DNA of 64,000 bases from Albitalea sp966211955 (GCA_966211955.1 CBIHOF010000001.1:124001-188000), one strand, 5' to 3'; counted from the stretch's first letter, positions 49,819-60,006 are shown. Notes: generated by a model from the sequence alone, not told the origin. Program-made: numbers and translations.

Positions 49819-51450
49819 ATGAGCGCGACGCCTCCCCAACCGCAGCCCCTGGCTTCTGCCCCCTCCGTCGCGACCGTCTCCGCCTGGACGCCGCTCACCA
49901 ACACGGTCTTTCGCATGCTGTGGGGCGTGTGGGTGGCGGCCAACGTGTGCATGTGGATGAACGACGTGGCCGCAGCCTGGTTGATGACCTCGCTGAGCCC
50001 GTCGCCCATCATGGTCGCGCTGGTGCAATCAGCCTCGACGCTGCCCGTCTTCCTGCTCGGCGTGCCCAGCGGGGCGCTGGCTGACATCCTCGACCGACGC
50101 CGCTACTTCATGGCGACGCAGGTGTGGGTGGCGGTGGTGGCGGTGCTCATCTGCATCGTGGTGAGCGCGGATGGGATGAGCGCGCCGGTGCTGCTCGCGC
50201 TCACCTTCGCCAATGGCGTGGGCCTTGCGATGCGCTGGCCGGTGTTCGCGGCCATCGTGCCCGAGCTCGTGCCGCGCGCGCACTTGCCGGCGGCGCTGGC
50301 ACTCAACGGCGTCGCGATGAACGCGTCGCGCATCATCGGCCCCATCGTCGCGGGCGCCATCATCGCGAGCCTCGGCAGCGCCTACGTGTTCGCGCTCAAC
50401 GCCGTGCTGTCGGTGGGCGCCTTCTTCGTCATCCGACGCTGGAAGAACGAGCGCAAGGTGAGCGCGCTGCCGGGCGAGCGCTTCGTCGGTGCGATGCGCG
50501 TGGGCCTGCAGTACGTGTGGCAATCGCGGCGCATGCATGCGGTGCTCATCCGCGTGGCGATCTTCTTCCTGCAATCGATGGCGCTGATGGCGCTGTTGCC
50601 ATTGGTGGCGCGCGGCCTGCACGGCGGCGGCGCGGGCACTTTCACGCTGCTGCTGGCCTGCATGGGCGCGGGCGCGATCGTCGCGGCCTTCTTCCTGCCG
50701 CGGCTGCGAGCCAGCGTCTCGCGCGACGACATCGTCACCTGGGGCACGGTGATCCAGGCGGTGGCCATGCTCGTCATCAGCATCGCGCCGAACATCCTCG
50801 TCGCGGCGCTGGCCATGGTGGTGGCGGGCGCGGCGTGGATCTCATCGGCCAACTCGCTCACCGTGTCCGCGCAGCTCGCCTTGCCGGACTGGGTGCGAGC
50901 GCGCGGCATGTCGATCTACCAGATGGCGCTCATGGGCAGCTGCGCGGTGGGTGCGGCGCTGTGGGGCCAGGTGGCCACCTGGACGAGCGTGCAGGCAAGC
51001 CTCGCGTTTGCCGCGGCACTCGCCATTGCATGCCTGGCCATCACGAATCGGTTCAAGGTCGAGTCGGGCGTGATGGAGGACTTGACGCCGGCGCAGTTCG
51101 CGCGGCCCGCGGGCACGGACATCGAGCTCGATCCGCACGAAGGGCCGGTGCTCATCACGGTCGAGTACCAGATCGACCCGGCGCGCACGGACGACTTCCT
51201 GCAGGTCATGCAGGAGAGCCGGCGCAACCGGCTACGCCACGGCATGCTGTCGTGGGGACTCTTCCGCGACCCGGCCGACCCGGCGCGCTACATCGAGCAC
51301 TTCGTTGATGAGTCGTGGGTCGAGCACCTGCGGCACTTCGAGCGCATGAGTGCCTTCGACCTGTCGCTGCGCGAGCGGCGGCTCGCTTTTCACATCGGCG
51401 ACAAGCCGCCGGTGGTGCATCGGCTCATCGCACAGGCGCTGGACCATTAG
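49819..51450 (+). CDS. MFS exporter (EntS-like) with ABM-like C-terminal domain
   Basis: A 543-residue protein. Residues 1-425 carry about 12 membrane segments of the MFS_3/EntS type (MLWGVWVAANVCMWMNDVA, GVPSGALADILDRRRYF with the loop 2-3 motif, NASRIIGPIVAGAIIASLG). The last ~105 residues (LITVEYQIDPARTDDFLQVMQESRRNRLRHG, SWGLFRDPADPARYIEHFVDESWVEHLRHFERMS) form a soluble antibiotic-biosynthesis-monooxygenase-like (ABM) domain. The substrate is unknown. The ATG at 49819 starts just before the hydrophobic region. Confidence 0.88.
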   Translation: MSATPPQPQPLASAPSVATVSAWTPLTNTVFRMLWGVWVAANVCMWMNDVAAAWLMTSLSPSPIMVALVQSASTLPVFLLGVPSGALADILDRRRYFMATQVWVAVVAVLICIVVSADGMSAPVLLALTFANGVGLAMRWPVFAAIVPELVPRAHLPAALALNGVAMNASRIIGPIVAGAIIASLGSAYVFALNAVLSVGAFFVIRRWKNERKVSALPGERFVGAMRVGLQYVWQSRRMHAVLIRVAIFFLQSMALMALLPLVARGLHGGGAGTFTLLLACMGAGAIVAAFFLPRLRASVSRDDIVTWGTVIQAVAMLVISIAPNILVAALAMVVAGAAWISSANSLTVSAQLALPDWVRARGMSIYQMALMGSCAVGAALWGQVATWTSVQASLAFAAALAIACLAITNRFKVESGVMEDLTPAQFARPAGTDIELDPHEGPVLITVEYQIDPARTDDFLQVMQESRRNRLRHGMLSWGLFRDPADPARYIEHFVDESWVEHLRHFERMSAFDLSLRERRLAFHIGDKPPVVHRLIAQALDH

Positions 51451-51562
51451 CGGGTTGAGGCCATCGAGCGTAGGACAAGGGTGACACGAAGGTGCGTTGC
51501 CGGCTGACGGCGTCGGCGCGGAGGCCGGGCTAAGGTTCAGCCAGCAACTTCGAGGAGCTCGC

Positions 51563-51856
51563 ATGAAGAAGTCTGTCCTCTTGATCCCCGCGTTCGCCAG
51601 CGTCCTGGCCCTGAGCGCCTGCGATCGGCCCACCACCGTCGTCACCAATCCGCCGCCTGCCACCTCGACCTCTGGCACGTCGAGCACCACGAGCACCGAG
51701 CCCGCACCGCCGCCGGTGGTCGTGCAGCAGCAGGTGCCGGTCCCTGTGCCGGTCCCCGGACCGCCGGGGCCGCAGGGTGAGCCGGGCAAGCAGGGCGCGC
51801 CTGGTGACACCGCCGTGGTGGTGGTGCCGCCCGCGGCTGCGTCAGAGCCGAAGTAG
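51563..51856 (+). CDS. Small lipoprotein with a collagen-like segment
   Basis: A 97-residue protein with signal and lipobox (SVLALSAC-D, Cys20), a Thr/Ser/Pro-rich linker, a QQQVPVPVPVP stretch, and five Gly-X-Y triplets (GPPGPQGEPGKQGAPGD). The collagen-like part is short, so a stable triple helix is doubtful; it may be a structural spacer. GAGGAG precedes the ATG at good distance. It is convergent with, and 5 bp from, the kinase-USP gene. Confidence 0.78.
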   Translation: MKKSVLLIPAFASVLALSACDRPTTVVTNPPPATSTSGTSSTTSTEPAPPPVVVQQQVPVPVPVPGPPGPQGEPGKQGAPGDTAVVVVPPAAASEPK

Positions 51857-51861
51857 TCGCG

Positions 51862-53316
51862 CTACGGTGCCACCGCGTCGGCTGCCCGCACCACGGTGAC
51901 GGTGCAGTCCGACTCGGCCACCACCTGCGCCGACACGCTGCCCAGGTAGCGCCTCAGCACCGAGCTGCTGCGCGCGCCCATCACGATGTGGTCGGCCTGG
52001 TTGCGGCGCGCGTAATCGACGATCGCCGTGGCCGGGTCGGGCGCTTCGATGACGTGGAAGGTGACGCGCGTCGCTTCGCCTTCCCCCAGCGCCGCAACCA
52101 GCGGCCGCGCCCAGTGCTTGAGCTGGACCAGCATGTTGACGTGGCGGCTGCTGCCGTCTTTCTCGGTGAGTTCGTCCATGCCGATGCGGTTGACCTTCAT
52201 GACCGCGAGGCACGCGAGCCGCGCGCCTGGTGCCGTGGTCATCACGCGCTGCACGGTGGCCTGAATTGCTTCCAGCAGCCGCGGCTCGGCGCCGATCACG
52301 TCCACTGCCACCAGCACGATCGGGCTGCGTGCCGTCTGCGTGCTCACGCTCGTGTCGGCACGCGGCTCCGCGCCCATGGACTTGAACCAGCGCTTCATTC
52401 GGCGCCAGGCGCCTTGCCGGGTGCTGCGTTCGGCGCGTGAGGTCAGGACCACCTGGTAGGGGTTGTGGAGGTCGAGCGCGAGCTGTGCCGCGCTCTCGTG
52501 CCGGTTGGCGGGGTTCACCTCCAGGCAGCGAAGAATGATCTCCTGAAGCCAGGGCGGGCAGTCCGGTCGCAGCGTGCGCACCGGCACCGGGTCGGTGTAG
52601 AGCCTCTGCCGCAGGCCGCGCACGCTGGTCGGATTGCCGAAGGGCCGCTCGCCGGTCGCGAGGTGGTACAGCATCACGCCGAGCGCGAACAAGTCGCTGC
52701 GCGGGTCGTTGCGGATGAATTGCACCTGCTCCGGCGACATGTAGGGCGCGGTTCCCATGGGCAGCTCGAACTCTTCTTCCAGCAGGTCGGGCAGGCGGTC
52801 GTGGCGCGACAGGCCGAAGTCGATGAGCACCGCTTCACCGCTCGGGCGGAACATGATGTTGCTCGGCTTCACGTCCAGGTGCACGACGTGCTGGCGGTGC
52901 AGGTCGTGCAGCGCGTTGGCCACCCTGCAGCCAATGTCGGCCACCTCCACGAGCGGGATGGGCGCCGCATCAAGCCGCGCCTTGACCGATGGCCCGGCGA
53001 TGCGCTCCATCACGATGTACGGCTGGCCGGTGAAGTCGCCGTTGGCCACGAAGCGCGGCACGTGGATGCCGGCGAGCGAGGGCAGGATCATCTGCTCCAC
53101 CTCGAATCCGACGATGGTGGTCGGGTCGTCGCCGCCCTTGATGCGCGGCACTTTCATGATCAGCGGCAGGTCGGCGTCCGGCCCGCTCGCGTCGAGCCGG
53201 CTCACACGCCACAGCGTGGCCATGCCGCCCTTGTGCGTGCGCTCTTCCAGCACGAAGCCGTCGATGACCTGGCCTTCCTCGAGCGGTGCCCGAGGCGGCG
53301 CCTCGTCAGTCGCCAT
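51862..53316 (-). CDS. Ser/Thr protein kinase fused to a universal stress protein domain
   Basis: A 484-residue soluble protein. The kinase domain (residues ~20-285) has a Gly-loop region ERTHKGGMATLWRV, Lys in LIMKVPR, the catalytic loop VVHLDVKPSNIMF, DFG as LIDFGLSRHD, and APYMSPEQ. A UspA domain (~325-480) has LVAVDVIGAE and the nucleotide-binding end DHIVMGARSSSVLRRYLGSVSAQVVAESDCTVTVV. ATP binding could occur at both ends. The ATG at 53316 overlaps the upstream phosphoesterase gene by 11 nt. Together they look like a kinase and phosphatase pair. Confidence 0.92.
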   Translation of the reverse strand: MATDEAPPRAPLEEGQVIDGFVLEERTHKGGMATLWRVSRLDASGPDADLPLIMKVPRIKGGDDPTTIVGFEVEQMILPSLAGIHVPRFVANGDFTGQPYIVMERIAGPSVKARLDAAPIPLVEVADIGCRVANALHDLHRQHVVHLDVKPSNIMFRPSGEAVLIDFGLSRHDRLPDLLEEEFELPMGTAPYMSPEQVQFIRNDPRSDLFALGVMLYHLATGERPFGNPTSVRGLRQRLYTDPVPVRTLRPDCPPWLQEIILRCLEVNPANRHESAAQLALDLHNPYQVVLTSRAERSTRQGAWRRMKRWFKSMGAEPRADTSVSTQTARSPIVLVAVDVIGAEPRLLEAIQATVQRVMTTAPGARLACLAVMKVNRIGMDELTEKDGSSRHVNMLVQLKHWARPLVAALGEGEATRVTFHVIEAPDPATAIVDYARRNQADHIVMGARSSSVLRRYLGSVSAQVVAESDCTVTVVRAADAVAP

Positions 53317-54049
53317 CGACCAGCCGCTCGGCCAGCCGCTCAGGCAGGCCGGCCGCGCGGACCTTGGCTGCCGCCGCCTCGTGGTCGTAGGGCACGCGGT
53401 GGAAGGTGAGGGTGTGCGTGGCGGTGTCGAACATCGCGTAGGCCGCGGCAGGGTTGCCGTCGCGCGGCTGGCCGACGGAGCCGGGGATGGCCAGCCACTG
53501 GCGCTGCAGCGACAGCGGAATGGGCACACCCGCCACCGGCACGAACTCGCCGGCCTTTCCGGTTTGCGTCAGGTGGAAGAGCTTGGGCTCATGCACGTGG
53601 CCGCAGAAGGTGAAGCGGCTGTCGGTGCAATGCAGGCTGCGGATGGCTTCCATGCGGCTCACCACGTAGGCCCACTGGTCGGGCGCAAAGGCGTTGGCAT
53701 GCACGTAGAGCCGGTCGTCCTCGCGAACGGACATGGGCAGCTGTTCGAGGAAGGCGAGCTGCTCGTCGTCGAGGTGCTTGCGCGTCCACTCGACGACCTC
53801 GCGAGCTTGCGGGACCATCGTCGGTGTCGGGCCCTTCACGACGGCGGAATCATGGTTGCCCATCACTGCCACCGCGCCCAGCCTGACGTGCTCGATGACG
53901 AAATCGACCACCCAACCCGGCTCGGCGCCGTAGCCCACGAAGTCGCCGAGGAAAGCGTAGCGCTGCGCGCCCTGCGCCACCGAGTGCGCCATCACCGCCT
54001 CGACCGCATCGCGGTTGGCGTGGAGGTCGGTGACCAGCGCGAGCTTCAT
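53306..54049 (-). CDS. Calcineurin-like metallophosphoesterase
   Basis: A 247-residue phosphoesterase with the full metal set: VTDLHANRDAVEA (D-x-H), FLGDFVGYGAEP (GD), GNHDSAVV (GNHD), and CGHVHEPKLF (GHxH). The family covers MPE/YfcE-like phosphodiesterases and PPP-like protein phosphatases. Its 3' end overlaps the start of the kinase-USP gene by 11 nt, so it probably works with it, perhaps reversing its phosphorylation; that is inferred from linkage only. The start is the ATG at 54049. Confidence 0.9.
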   Translation of the reverse strand: MKLALVTDLHANRDAVEAVMAHSVAQGAQRYAFLGDFVGYGAEPGWVVDFVIEHVRLGAVAVMGNHDSAVVKGPTPTMVPQAREVVEWTRKHLDDEQLAFLEQLPMSVREDDRLYVHANAFAPDQWAYVVSRMEAIRSLHCTDSRFTFCGHVHEPKLFHLTQTGKAGEFVPVAGVPIPLSLQRQWLAIPGSVGQPRDGNPAAAYAMFDTATHTLTFHRVPYDHEAAAAKVRAAGLPERLAERLVDGD

Positions 54050-54087
54050 GCGACGTGGGGGCTGACATCCGCCCGAGCGCCGGGCCG

Positions 54088-54141
54088 CCCCAAGCCGGGC
54101 GGCGCCCCCTCGGGGGGCAGGAGCGAAGCGACGTGGGGGTG
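54088..54141. repeat. Intergenic GC-rich repeat, copy 2
   Basis: The second copy of the element at 5391-5474, inverted relative to it on the plus strand. It holds CCCCAAGCC, GGCGCCCCCTCGGGGGGCAG and AGCGAAGCGAC. It lies between argF and the phosphoesterase gene. The two copies differ in their inner part. Confidence 0.7.
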
Positions 54142-54153
54142 GTCCATCTCTCT

Positions 54154-55082
<929 letters not shown>

Positions 55083-55086
<4 letters not shown>

Positions 55087-56303
55087 TGTTGTGGCGCTGG
55101 CGTGGCGAGGAAGTCCTTGATGAGCGGACACAGGATCGCGACGATCTGCTGCGCTTCCGGCGCGCTCAGGATGAGCGGCGGCACGAGGCGGATCACGCGA
55201 TCGGCGGTCACGCTGATCATGAGGCCGGCCTCGGCCGCGCGCGACAGCAGTTCCCCGCAGTTGCGCGCCAGCTCGATGCCGATCATCAGGCCCTGGCCGC
55301 GGATCTCGACCACGCCGTCCACGCCCTGGAGCTCGCGCTGCAGGCCCGCGCGCAGCGCAGCGCCGACGTTGGCGGCGTTGTCCAGCAGCTTGTCTTCTTC
55401 CATGATCGTCAGCGTCTCGATGCCGGCGCGCATCGCGAGCGGGTTGCCACCGAACGTGGTGCCGTGGTTGCCCGCCTGCAGCACGTTGGCCGCGCGCGGG
55501 CCGCAGACGATGGCGCCCACCGGCACGCCGGAGCCCAGGCCCTTGGCCAGCGGCATCACGTCCGGCTTGATGCCGGCCCACTGGTGCGCGAACCACTTGC
55601 CCGTGCGGCCGATGCCGCACTGCACCTCGTCGAGCATCAGCAGCCACCCCTTGTCGTCGCAGATGCGGCGAACGGCCTGCAGGTACTCGACCTTGGTCGG
55701 GTTGATGCCGCCTTCTCCCTGGATCACTTCAAGGAACACCGCGACCACGTTGGGGTTGGTGGCGGCCACGTGCTCGATCGCGCCGACGTCGTTCAGCGGC
55801 ACGCGCACGAACCCTTCGACCAGCGGCCCGAAGCCGGCCTGCACCTTCGGGTTGCCGGTGGCCGACAGCGTGGCGATGGAACGGCCGTGGAAGGCGTTCT
55901 GGTAGACGATCACCTCGGGCCGTTCGATGCCCTTGTCGTGGCCGAACTTGCGGGCGATCTTCAGCGCGCCTTCATTGGCTTCCAAGCCGCTGTTGCAGAA
56001 GAAGACGTTGTCGAGGCCGGAGATTTCGCACAGCTTGGCAGCCAGGCGCTCCTGCAGCGGCGCGGCGTAGTAGTTGGAGGTGTGGATCAGCTTGCCGATC
56101 TGCTCCTGCAGCGCCGGCACAAGCTTGGGATGCGCATGGCCCAGCGTGTTGACGGCGATGCCGCCCAGGCCGTCGAGGTATTTCTTGCCCTCGGTGTCCC
56201 ACAGCCAGCAGCCTCGGCCATGCGACAGGGCCATCGGCAGGCGGCCGTAGGTCTTCATCACATGGGGTTCGGGCGTTGCAGGGACTTTCTCAGGGGCATT
56301 CAT
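55083..56303 (-). CDS. argD: Acetylornithine/succinyldiaminopimelate aminotransferase
   Basis: A 406-residue PLP class III aminotransferase that converts N-acetylglutamate semialdehyde to acetylornithine. Motifs are CNSGLEANEGALKIARKFG, AFHGRSIATLSATGN, LLMLDEVQCGIGRTGKWFAHQ, the PLP Lys in PLAKGLGSGVPVGA and GTTFGGNPLA. It is the first gene of an argD-argF unit, overlapping argF by 4 nt. The 278-bp region before it, facing the DUF3579 gene, should hold both promoters. No ARG box was identified with confidence. Confidence 0.95.
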
Positions 56304-56581
56304 CGAGCGCTCTCCGCGTTGACGAGGTGGGTGACGCCAGCGGCCTGACAGCGCGCCGACAGGAAAATGTCAGCGGCAACCGCGATGATTCGCACGGCGC
56401 CGAGGCGATCGATTCTAAGGGTCCGCCCCAATGTGCCGATGTGTAGGGGATGGGCGCCAGAGACTTCCAGTTCGACCGTGCTGCAACGCAGCACAAACGC
56501 GGCACAATACCGCCTGCCGTTCGCAGTCCCTTGTGGATCGAGCACCCTTCCTGGGCCGCCTTGCCGGCCCGCCAGCAACGA

Positions 56582-56914
56582 ATGACCGATCCCAAACCGC
56601 GCCAAGTCTTCATCCAGGGCATCACGCTGGACGGCAAGACCTTCAGGCCGAGCGACTGGGCCGAAAGGCTCTGCGGGGCGATGTCCTGCTTCCGGCCCGA
56701 GGGCTCGGCCGGCGGCATCGGCTCCTTCATCGGCTACTCGCCTTATTGCGTGCCGCAGGTCATCAATGGCGTGAAGTGCGTGATCGTCAACGAGAAGCTT
56801 CGCGAGATCGAACCCATGGCCTGGGACTTCGTCGTCAACTTTGCGCGAGACAACAAGCTGCAGACCAGCGAGGCTTGCTTGCTGCCCGACGAGGATTCGC
56901 CGCCGGTGAAGTGA
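56582..56914 (+). CDS. DUF3579 family protein
   Basis: A 110-residue protein: VFIQGITLDGKTFRPSDWAERLCGAMSCFRP, FIGYSPYCVPQVINGVKCVIVNEKLREIEPMAWDFVVNFARDN. This matches DUF3579, a betaproteobacterial family without known function that is regularly encoded beside argD/argF and rpsT, as here. The ATG at 56582 directly precedes the conserved part. A bidirectional terminator lies about 100 bp after its stop. Confidence 0.88.
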   Translation: MTDPKPRQVFIQGITLDGKTFRPSDWAERLCGAMSCFRPEGSAGGIGSFIGYSPYCVPQVINGVKCVIVNEKLREIEPMAWDFVVNFARDNKLQTSEACLLPDEDSPPVK

Positions 56915-57010
56915 GGCTGAGGTGCCTGCGGCGCAGCGAGGCCTCGGGCCGAGGTGGGCGCATCAAAGCCGACGCGCCAAGGCCAACGCATCAAAGTCGA
57001 CCAGCAAAAC

Positions 57011-57040
57011 AAAAAGGGCTCGCAGTTGCGAGCCCTTTTT
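57011..57040. terminator. Bidirectional Rho-independent terminator
   Basis: AAAAAGGGCTCGCA (57011-57024) and its complement ending in TTTTT (57028-57040) form a strong stem with a 3-base loop. A and T tracts flank both sides, so it can stop transcription of the DUF3579 gene (plus) and rpsT (minus). Confidence 0.92.
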
Positions 57041-57061
57041 CACCTGGATCGTTTGCCGTCT

Positions 57062-57367
57062 TTATGCGGCGGCAGTCGCGAGCGCCTTGACCTTGGCGGC
57101 CAGACGGCTCTTGTGGCGAGCAGCCTTGTTCTTGTGGAAGATGCCCTTGTCGGCGACCGAATCGATCACGCTTTGGGCAGCCTGGAAGAGTTCAGTAGCC
57201 TTGGCCTTGTCGCCAGCGACAACAGCCTTTTGCACGTTCTTGACGACAGTGCGGAATTTGGAGCGCAGCGCCGTGTTGGCGGCGTTCAGCTTGACGTCCT
57301 GGCGGACGCGCTTGCGGCCCGACGCGATGCGGACCGTCTTTTTCTTGGCTTTGGATGAGGTGGCCAT
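57062..57367 (-). CDS. rpsT: 30S ribosomal protein S20
   Basis: A 101-residue basic ribosomal protein that binds 16S rRNA. The typical N terminus MATSSKAKKKTVRIASGRKR and VKNVQKAVVAGDKAKATELFQAAQSVIDSVADKGIFHKNKAARHKSRL are diagnostic. The ATG at 57367 matches the family start. It is monocistronic, with an extended -10 promoter upstream and a strong terminator downstream. Confidence 0.97.
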   Translation of the reverse strand: MATSSKAKKKTVRIASGRKRVRQDVKLNAANTALRSKFRTVVKNVQKAVVAGDKAKATELFQAAQSVIDSVADKGIFHKNKAARHKSRLAAKVKALATAAA

Positions 57368-57431
57368 GCTTGAGCTTTGAATCCAGGTGGAGCTTCGGAC
57401 AAGAAAGGACCTGCCAGAAGCAAAGACAGCG

Positions 57432-57461
57432 AGTATAGCATTCACCGCCAGCCGGCCGCAA
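57432..57461 (-). promoter_or_regulatory. Promoter of rpsT with extended -10
   Basis: On the minus strand TTGCGG (57461-57456) and TATACT (57437-57432) are spaced 18 bases, with TG one base before the -10 (TGCTATACT). The transcript would begin about 60 bases ahead of the rpsT ATG. Confidence 0.65.
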
Positions 57462-57492
57462 ATCCCGATGCCAGACGTTAGTAGCCGCTTTC

Positions 57493-57498
57493 TATAAT
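57493..57498 (+). promoter_or_regulatory. Consensus -10 box upstream of murJ
   Basis: TATAAT at 57493-57498 is a perfect -10 element 52 bases before the murJ ATG at 57550. The -35 at 17-base spacing (GCCAGA) is weak. It faces away from the rpsT promoter in a short divergent region. Confidence 0.55.
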
Positions 57499-57549
57499 CC
57501 CGGCCTCTCCAGTCGCCAATTGCCGAGTCGGGCGCGCCCGAACGACCGA

Positions 57550-59115
57550 ATGAACCTCCTGCGGGCCGCTTCCACCGTCTCCTTGCTCACGCTCGCCTCG
57601 CGAATCACCGGGCTGGTGCGCGACATGCTGCAGGCGTCGATCTTCGGCGCCAACGCGCTCACTGACGCCTTCAACGTCGCGTTTCGCATTCCAAACCTTT
57701 TCCGCCGCCTGGTCGGGGAGGGCGCCTTTTCCCAGGCTTTCGTGCCGCTGCTGGCGGCGTCGCACGAGCGCGATGGTGACGAAGCCACCCAGCGGCTGAT
57801 CAACGCGGTCGCGACCGTGCTGCTGTGGTCGCTGGTGGTGCTTTGCGTGATCGGCGTCATCGGCGCACCGGTGCTGGTCTGGCTGATGGGCAGCGGCTTG
57901 AAGACCAGCGGCGGGTTCGAGCCGGCGGTCGTGATGACACGCTGGATGTTCCCCTACATCGCCTTCATGTCGCTGGTGGCGCTTGCGGCGGGCATCCTCA
58001 ACACCTGGCGGCGATTTGTGGTGCCGGCGGCCACGCCGGTGCTGCTCAACCTGTCGTGGATCGCCGCGATGCTGCTGCTGACACCGCTTTTCCGGCGTTG
58101 GGGCATCGAGCCGATCTACGCACTCACGGCCGGCGTGATGATCGGCGGCGTGCTGCAGCTCGGCGTGCAGATTCCGGCGCTGCGACGCGTGGGTGCCTTG
58201 CCGCGTTTCGGGCTGACCTGGTCGCGGCTGGGCGAGGCGTGGCACCACGAAGGCGTGCGGCATGTGCTCAGCAAGATGGCGCCCGCGCTGCTGGGTGTGT
58301 CGGTCGCACAGATATCGCAGCTCATCAACACGCAGATCGCCAGCCACCTCGGCGTGGGGGCGGTGTCGTTGCTGACCTACGCCGACCGGCTGATGGAGTT
58401 CCCGTCGGCGCTGCTGGGCGTCGCGCTCGGCGTGGTACTGACGCCGCAGCTGTCCGCTGCCCATGCCCGCAAGGACGAAGCCGCCTATTCCAGCCTCATC
58501 GAATGGGGCCTGCGGCAGCTGATGCTGCTGGCGCTGCCTTGCGCCGTCGCGCTGCTGGTCTTCGCCGAGCCGCTGGTGTCCACCCTGTTCCAGCGCGGTG
58601 AGTTCAAGGCAGAACAGGTGCACGGCGCGGCGCTTGCCGTCACCGGCTACGGCGTGGGCCTCATCGGCATCGTGTCGATCCGGATCCTCGCACCGGGCTA
58701 CTTCGCAAGGCAGGACACCCGCACCCCCGTGCGCGTGGGCGTCGCGGTGCTCGTGCTCACGCAGCTGTTCAATCTGCTCTTCGTCTACGGCCTGGGCTTC
58801 GGCGTCGCCGGGCTGGCGTTGTCCACCGGCCTGGGCGGCGTCGTCAACGCCGGCACGCTGCTGTTCATCCTCTGGCGTCGCGGGTCATGGAAGCCGGAGC
58901 CGGGATGGCCGCTTTACATCCTGCGCCTGGTGCTCGGCTGTGCGGTGATGGGCGCGGGCCTGTGGTGGGCGGGGCACCAGCTCAACTGGCTGGCTGCCGG
59001 AAGCCTGCAGCGCGCCGCATGGATGGCGGGGGTGCTTGGCGTCGCCGCGCTGCTCTATTTCGCGACCTTGATCGCAACCGGGCTGCGCCTGCGCGAGTTC
59101 GCGCGGCGGGGCTAA
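57550..59115 (+). CDS. murJ: Lipid II flippase MurJ
   Basis: A 521-residue polytopic MATE/MOP-fold protein with about 14 membrane segments that moves lipid II across the inner membrane for peptidoglycan synthesis. Family features are TVSLLTLASRITGLVRDMLQASIFGANALTDAFNVAFRIPNLFRRLVGEGAFSQAFVPLL at the N terminus, RWMFPYIAFMSLVALAAGILN, and GRxD-type loops near RILAPGYFARQDTRTP. The ATG at 57550 is the family start. It is followed 9 bp later by the SirB1-like gene, so they are probably cotranscribed. Confidence 0.95.
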   Translation: MNLLRAASTVSLLTLASRITGLVRDMLQASIFGANALTDAFNVAFRIPNLFRRLVGEGAFSQAFVPLLAASHERDGDEATQRLINAVATVLLWSLVVLCVIGVIGAPVLVWLMGSGLKTSGGFEPAVVMTRWMFPYIAFMSLVALAAGILNTWRRFVVPAATPVLLNLSWIAAMLLLTPLFRRWGIEPIYALTAGVMIGGVLQLGVQIPALRRVGALPRFGLTWSRLGEAWHHEGVRHVLSKMAPALLGVSVAQISQLINTQIASHLGVGAVSLLTYADRLMEFPSALLGVALGVVLTPQLSAAHARKDEAAYSSLIEWGLRQLMLLALPCAVALLVFAEPLVSTLFQRGEFKAEQVHGAALAVTGYGVGLIGIVSIRILAPGYFARQDTRTPVRVGVAVLVLTQLFNLLFVYGLGFGVAGLALSTGLGGVVNAGTLLFILWRRGSWKPEPGWPLYILRLVLGCAVMGAGLWWAGHQLNWLAAGSLQRAAWMAGVLGVAALLYFATLIATGLRLREFARRG

Positions 59116-59124
59116 ACTGATCCG

Positions 59125-60006
59125 ATGTCCGAGCCGCTGCAGTTCGAAGCGCCCACCGCGCTGGAATACTTTTCCTCGCTGGTGGCGGACGATGCGAGCC
59201 TCTCGCTGATCGAGGCGGCGGCAGCCATCGCCCAGGACGAATACCCCGATCTCGACACGCAGGCGGTGCTGGCCGACATCGACATGATGGCGGACCGGCT
59301 CAAGCGGCGCATTCCGGCGGATGCCGTGCCCGTGCAGCGCCTGCGCTGGCTGAACCGCTACTTCTTCCAGGAACTCGGTTTCGCGGGCAACGTCAACGAC
59401 TACTACGACCCGCGCAACAGCTACCTGCACACGGTGCTCTCGACGCGCCGCGGCATTCCCATCACCCTGGCCGTGCTCTACATCGAGCTCGCCACGCAGA
59501 TCGGCCTGACGGCTCGAGGCGTGTCCTTCCCCGGTCATTTCCTCATCAAGCTGCGCATGCACACCGGCCAGCAGCATGGCGAGGTGGTCATCGACCCCTT
59601 CACCGGCCATTCGCTGTCGCGCGAGGAGCTGGACGAACTCCTGAGCCCGTACAAGCGCAGCCACGGCCTGATGGGCGATTTCGACGCGCCGCTCGGGCTC
59701 TTCCTGCAGGCGGCCCCGCCACGCGACGTACTGGCCCGGATGCTGCGCAATCTGAAGGAGATCCACCGCACGGCGCAAGACTGGCCGCGGGCTCTCGCGG
59801 TCGCTCACCGGCTGGTGGTCCTGCTGCCCCAGGCCTGGGACGAGCGACGCGACCGCGGGTTGGTGCTCGCCGAGCTCGGACAGTACCCTCAGGCGGTCGA
59901 CGACATCGAGGCCTACCTCCGGCACCGCCCAGAGGCCGATGACCATGCCGCTTTGAGCGAACGCGTGGCCGAGCTGCGCGGCGCCGGCTGGCCCCGGTTG
60001 CATTGA
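59125..60006 (+). CDS. SirB1/UPF0162-family transglutaminase-like protein with TPR
   Basis: A 293-residue protein. Residues about 40-200 form the SirB1 transglutaminase-like domain (LRWLNRYFFQELGFAGNVNDYYDPRNSYLHTVLSTRRGIPITLAVLYIELATQIGL, VSFPGHFLIKL, VVIDPFTGHSLSREEL); the usual catalytic Cys is replaced, as in the rest of this family. Residues 215-290 are TPR-like (ALAVAHRLVVLLPQAWDERRDRGLVLAELGQYPQAVDDIEAYLRHRPEADD). Role unknown. It is located directly behind murJ. Confidence 0.9.
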   Translation: MSEPLQFEAPTALEYFSSLVADDASLSLIEAAAAIAQDEYPDLDTQAVLADIDMMADRLKRRIPADAVPVQRLRWLNRYFFQELGFAGNVNDYYDPRNSYLHTVLSTRRGIPITLAVLYIELATQIGLTARGVSFPGHFLIKLRMHTGQQHGEVVIDPFTGHSLSREELDELLSPYKRSHGLMGDFDAPLGLFLQAAPPRDVLARMLRNLKEIHRTAQDWPRALAVAHRLVVLLPQAWDERRDRGLVLAELGQYPQAVDDIEAYLRHRPEADDHAALSERVAELRGAGWPRLH

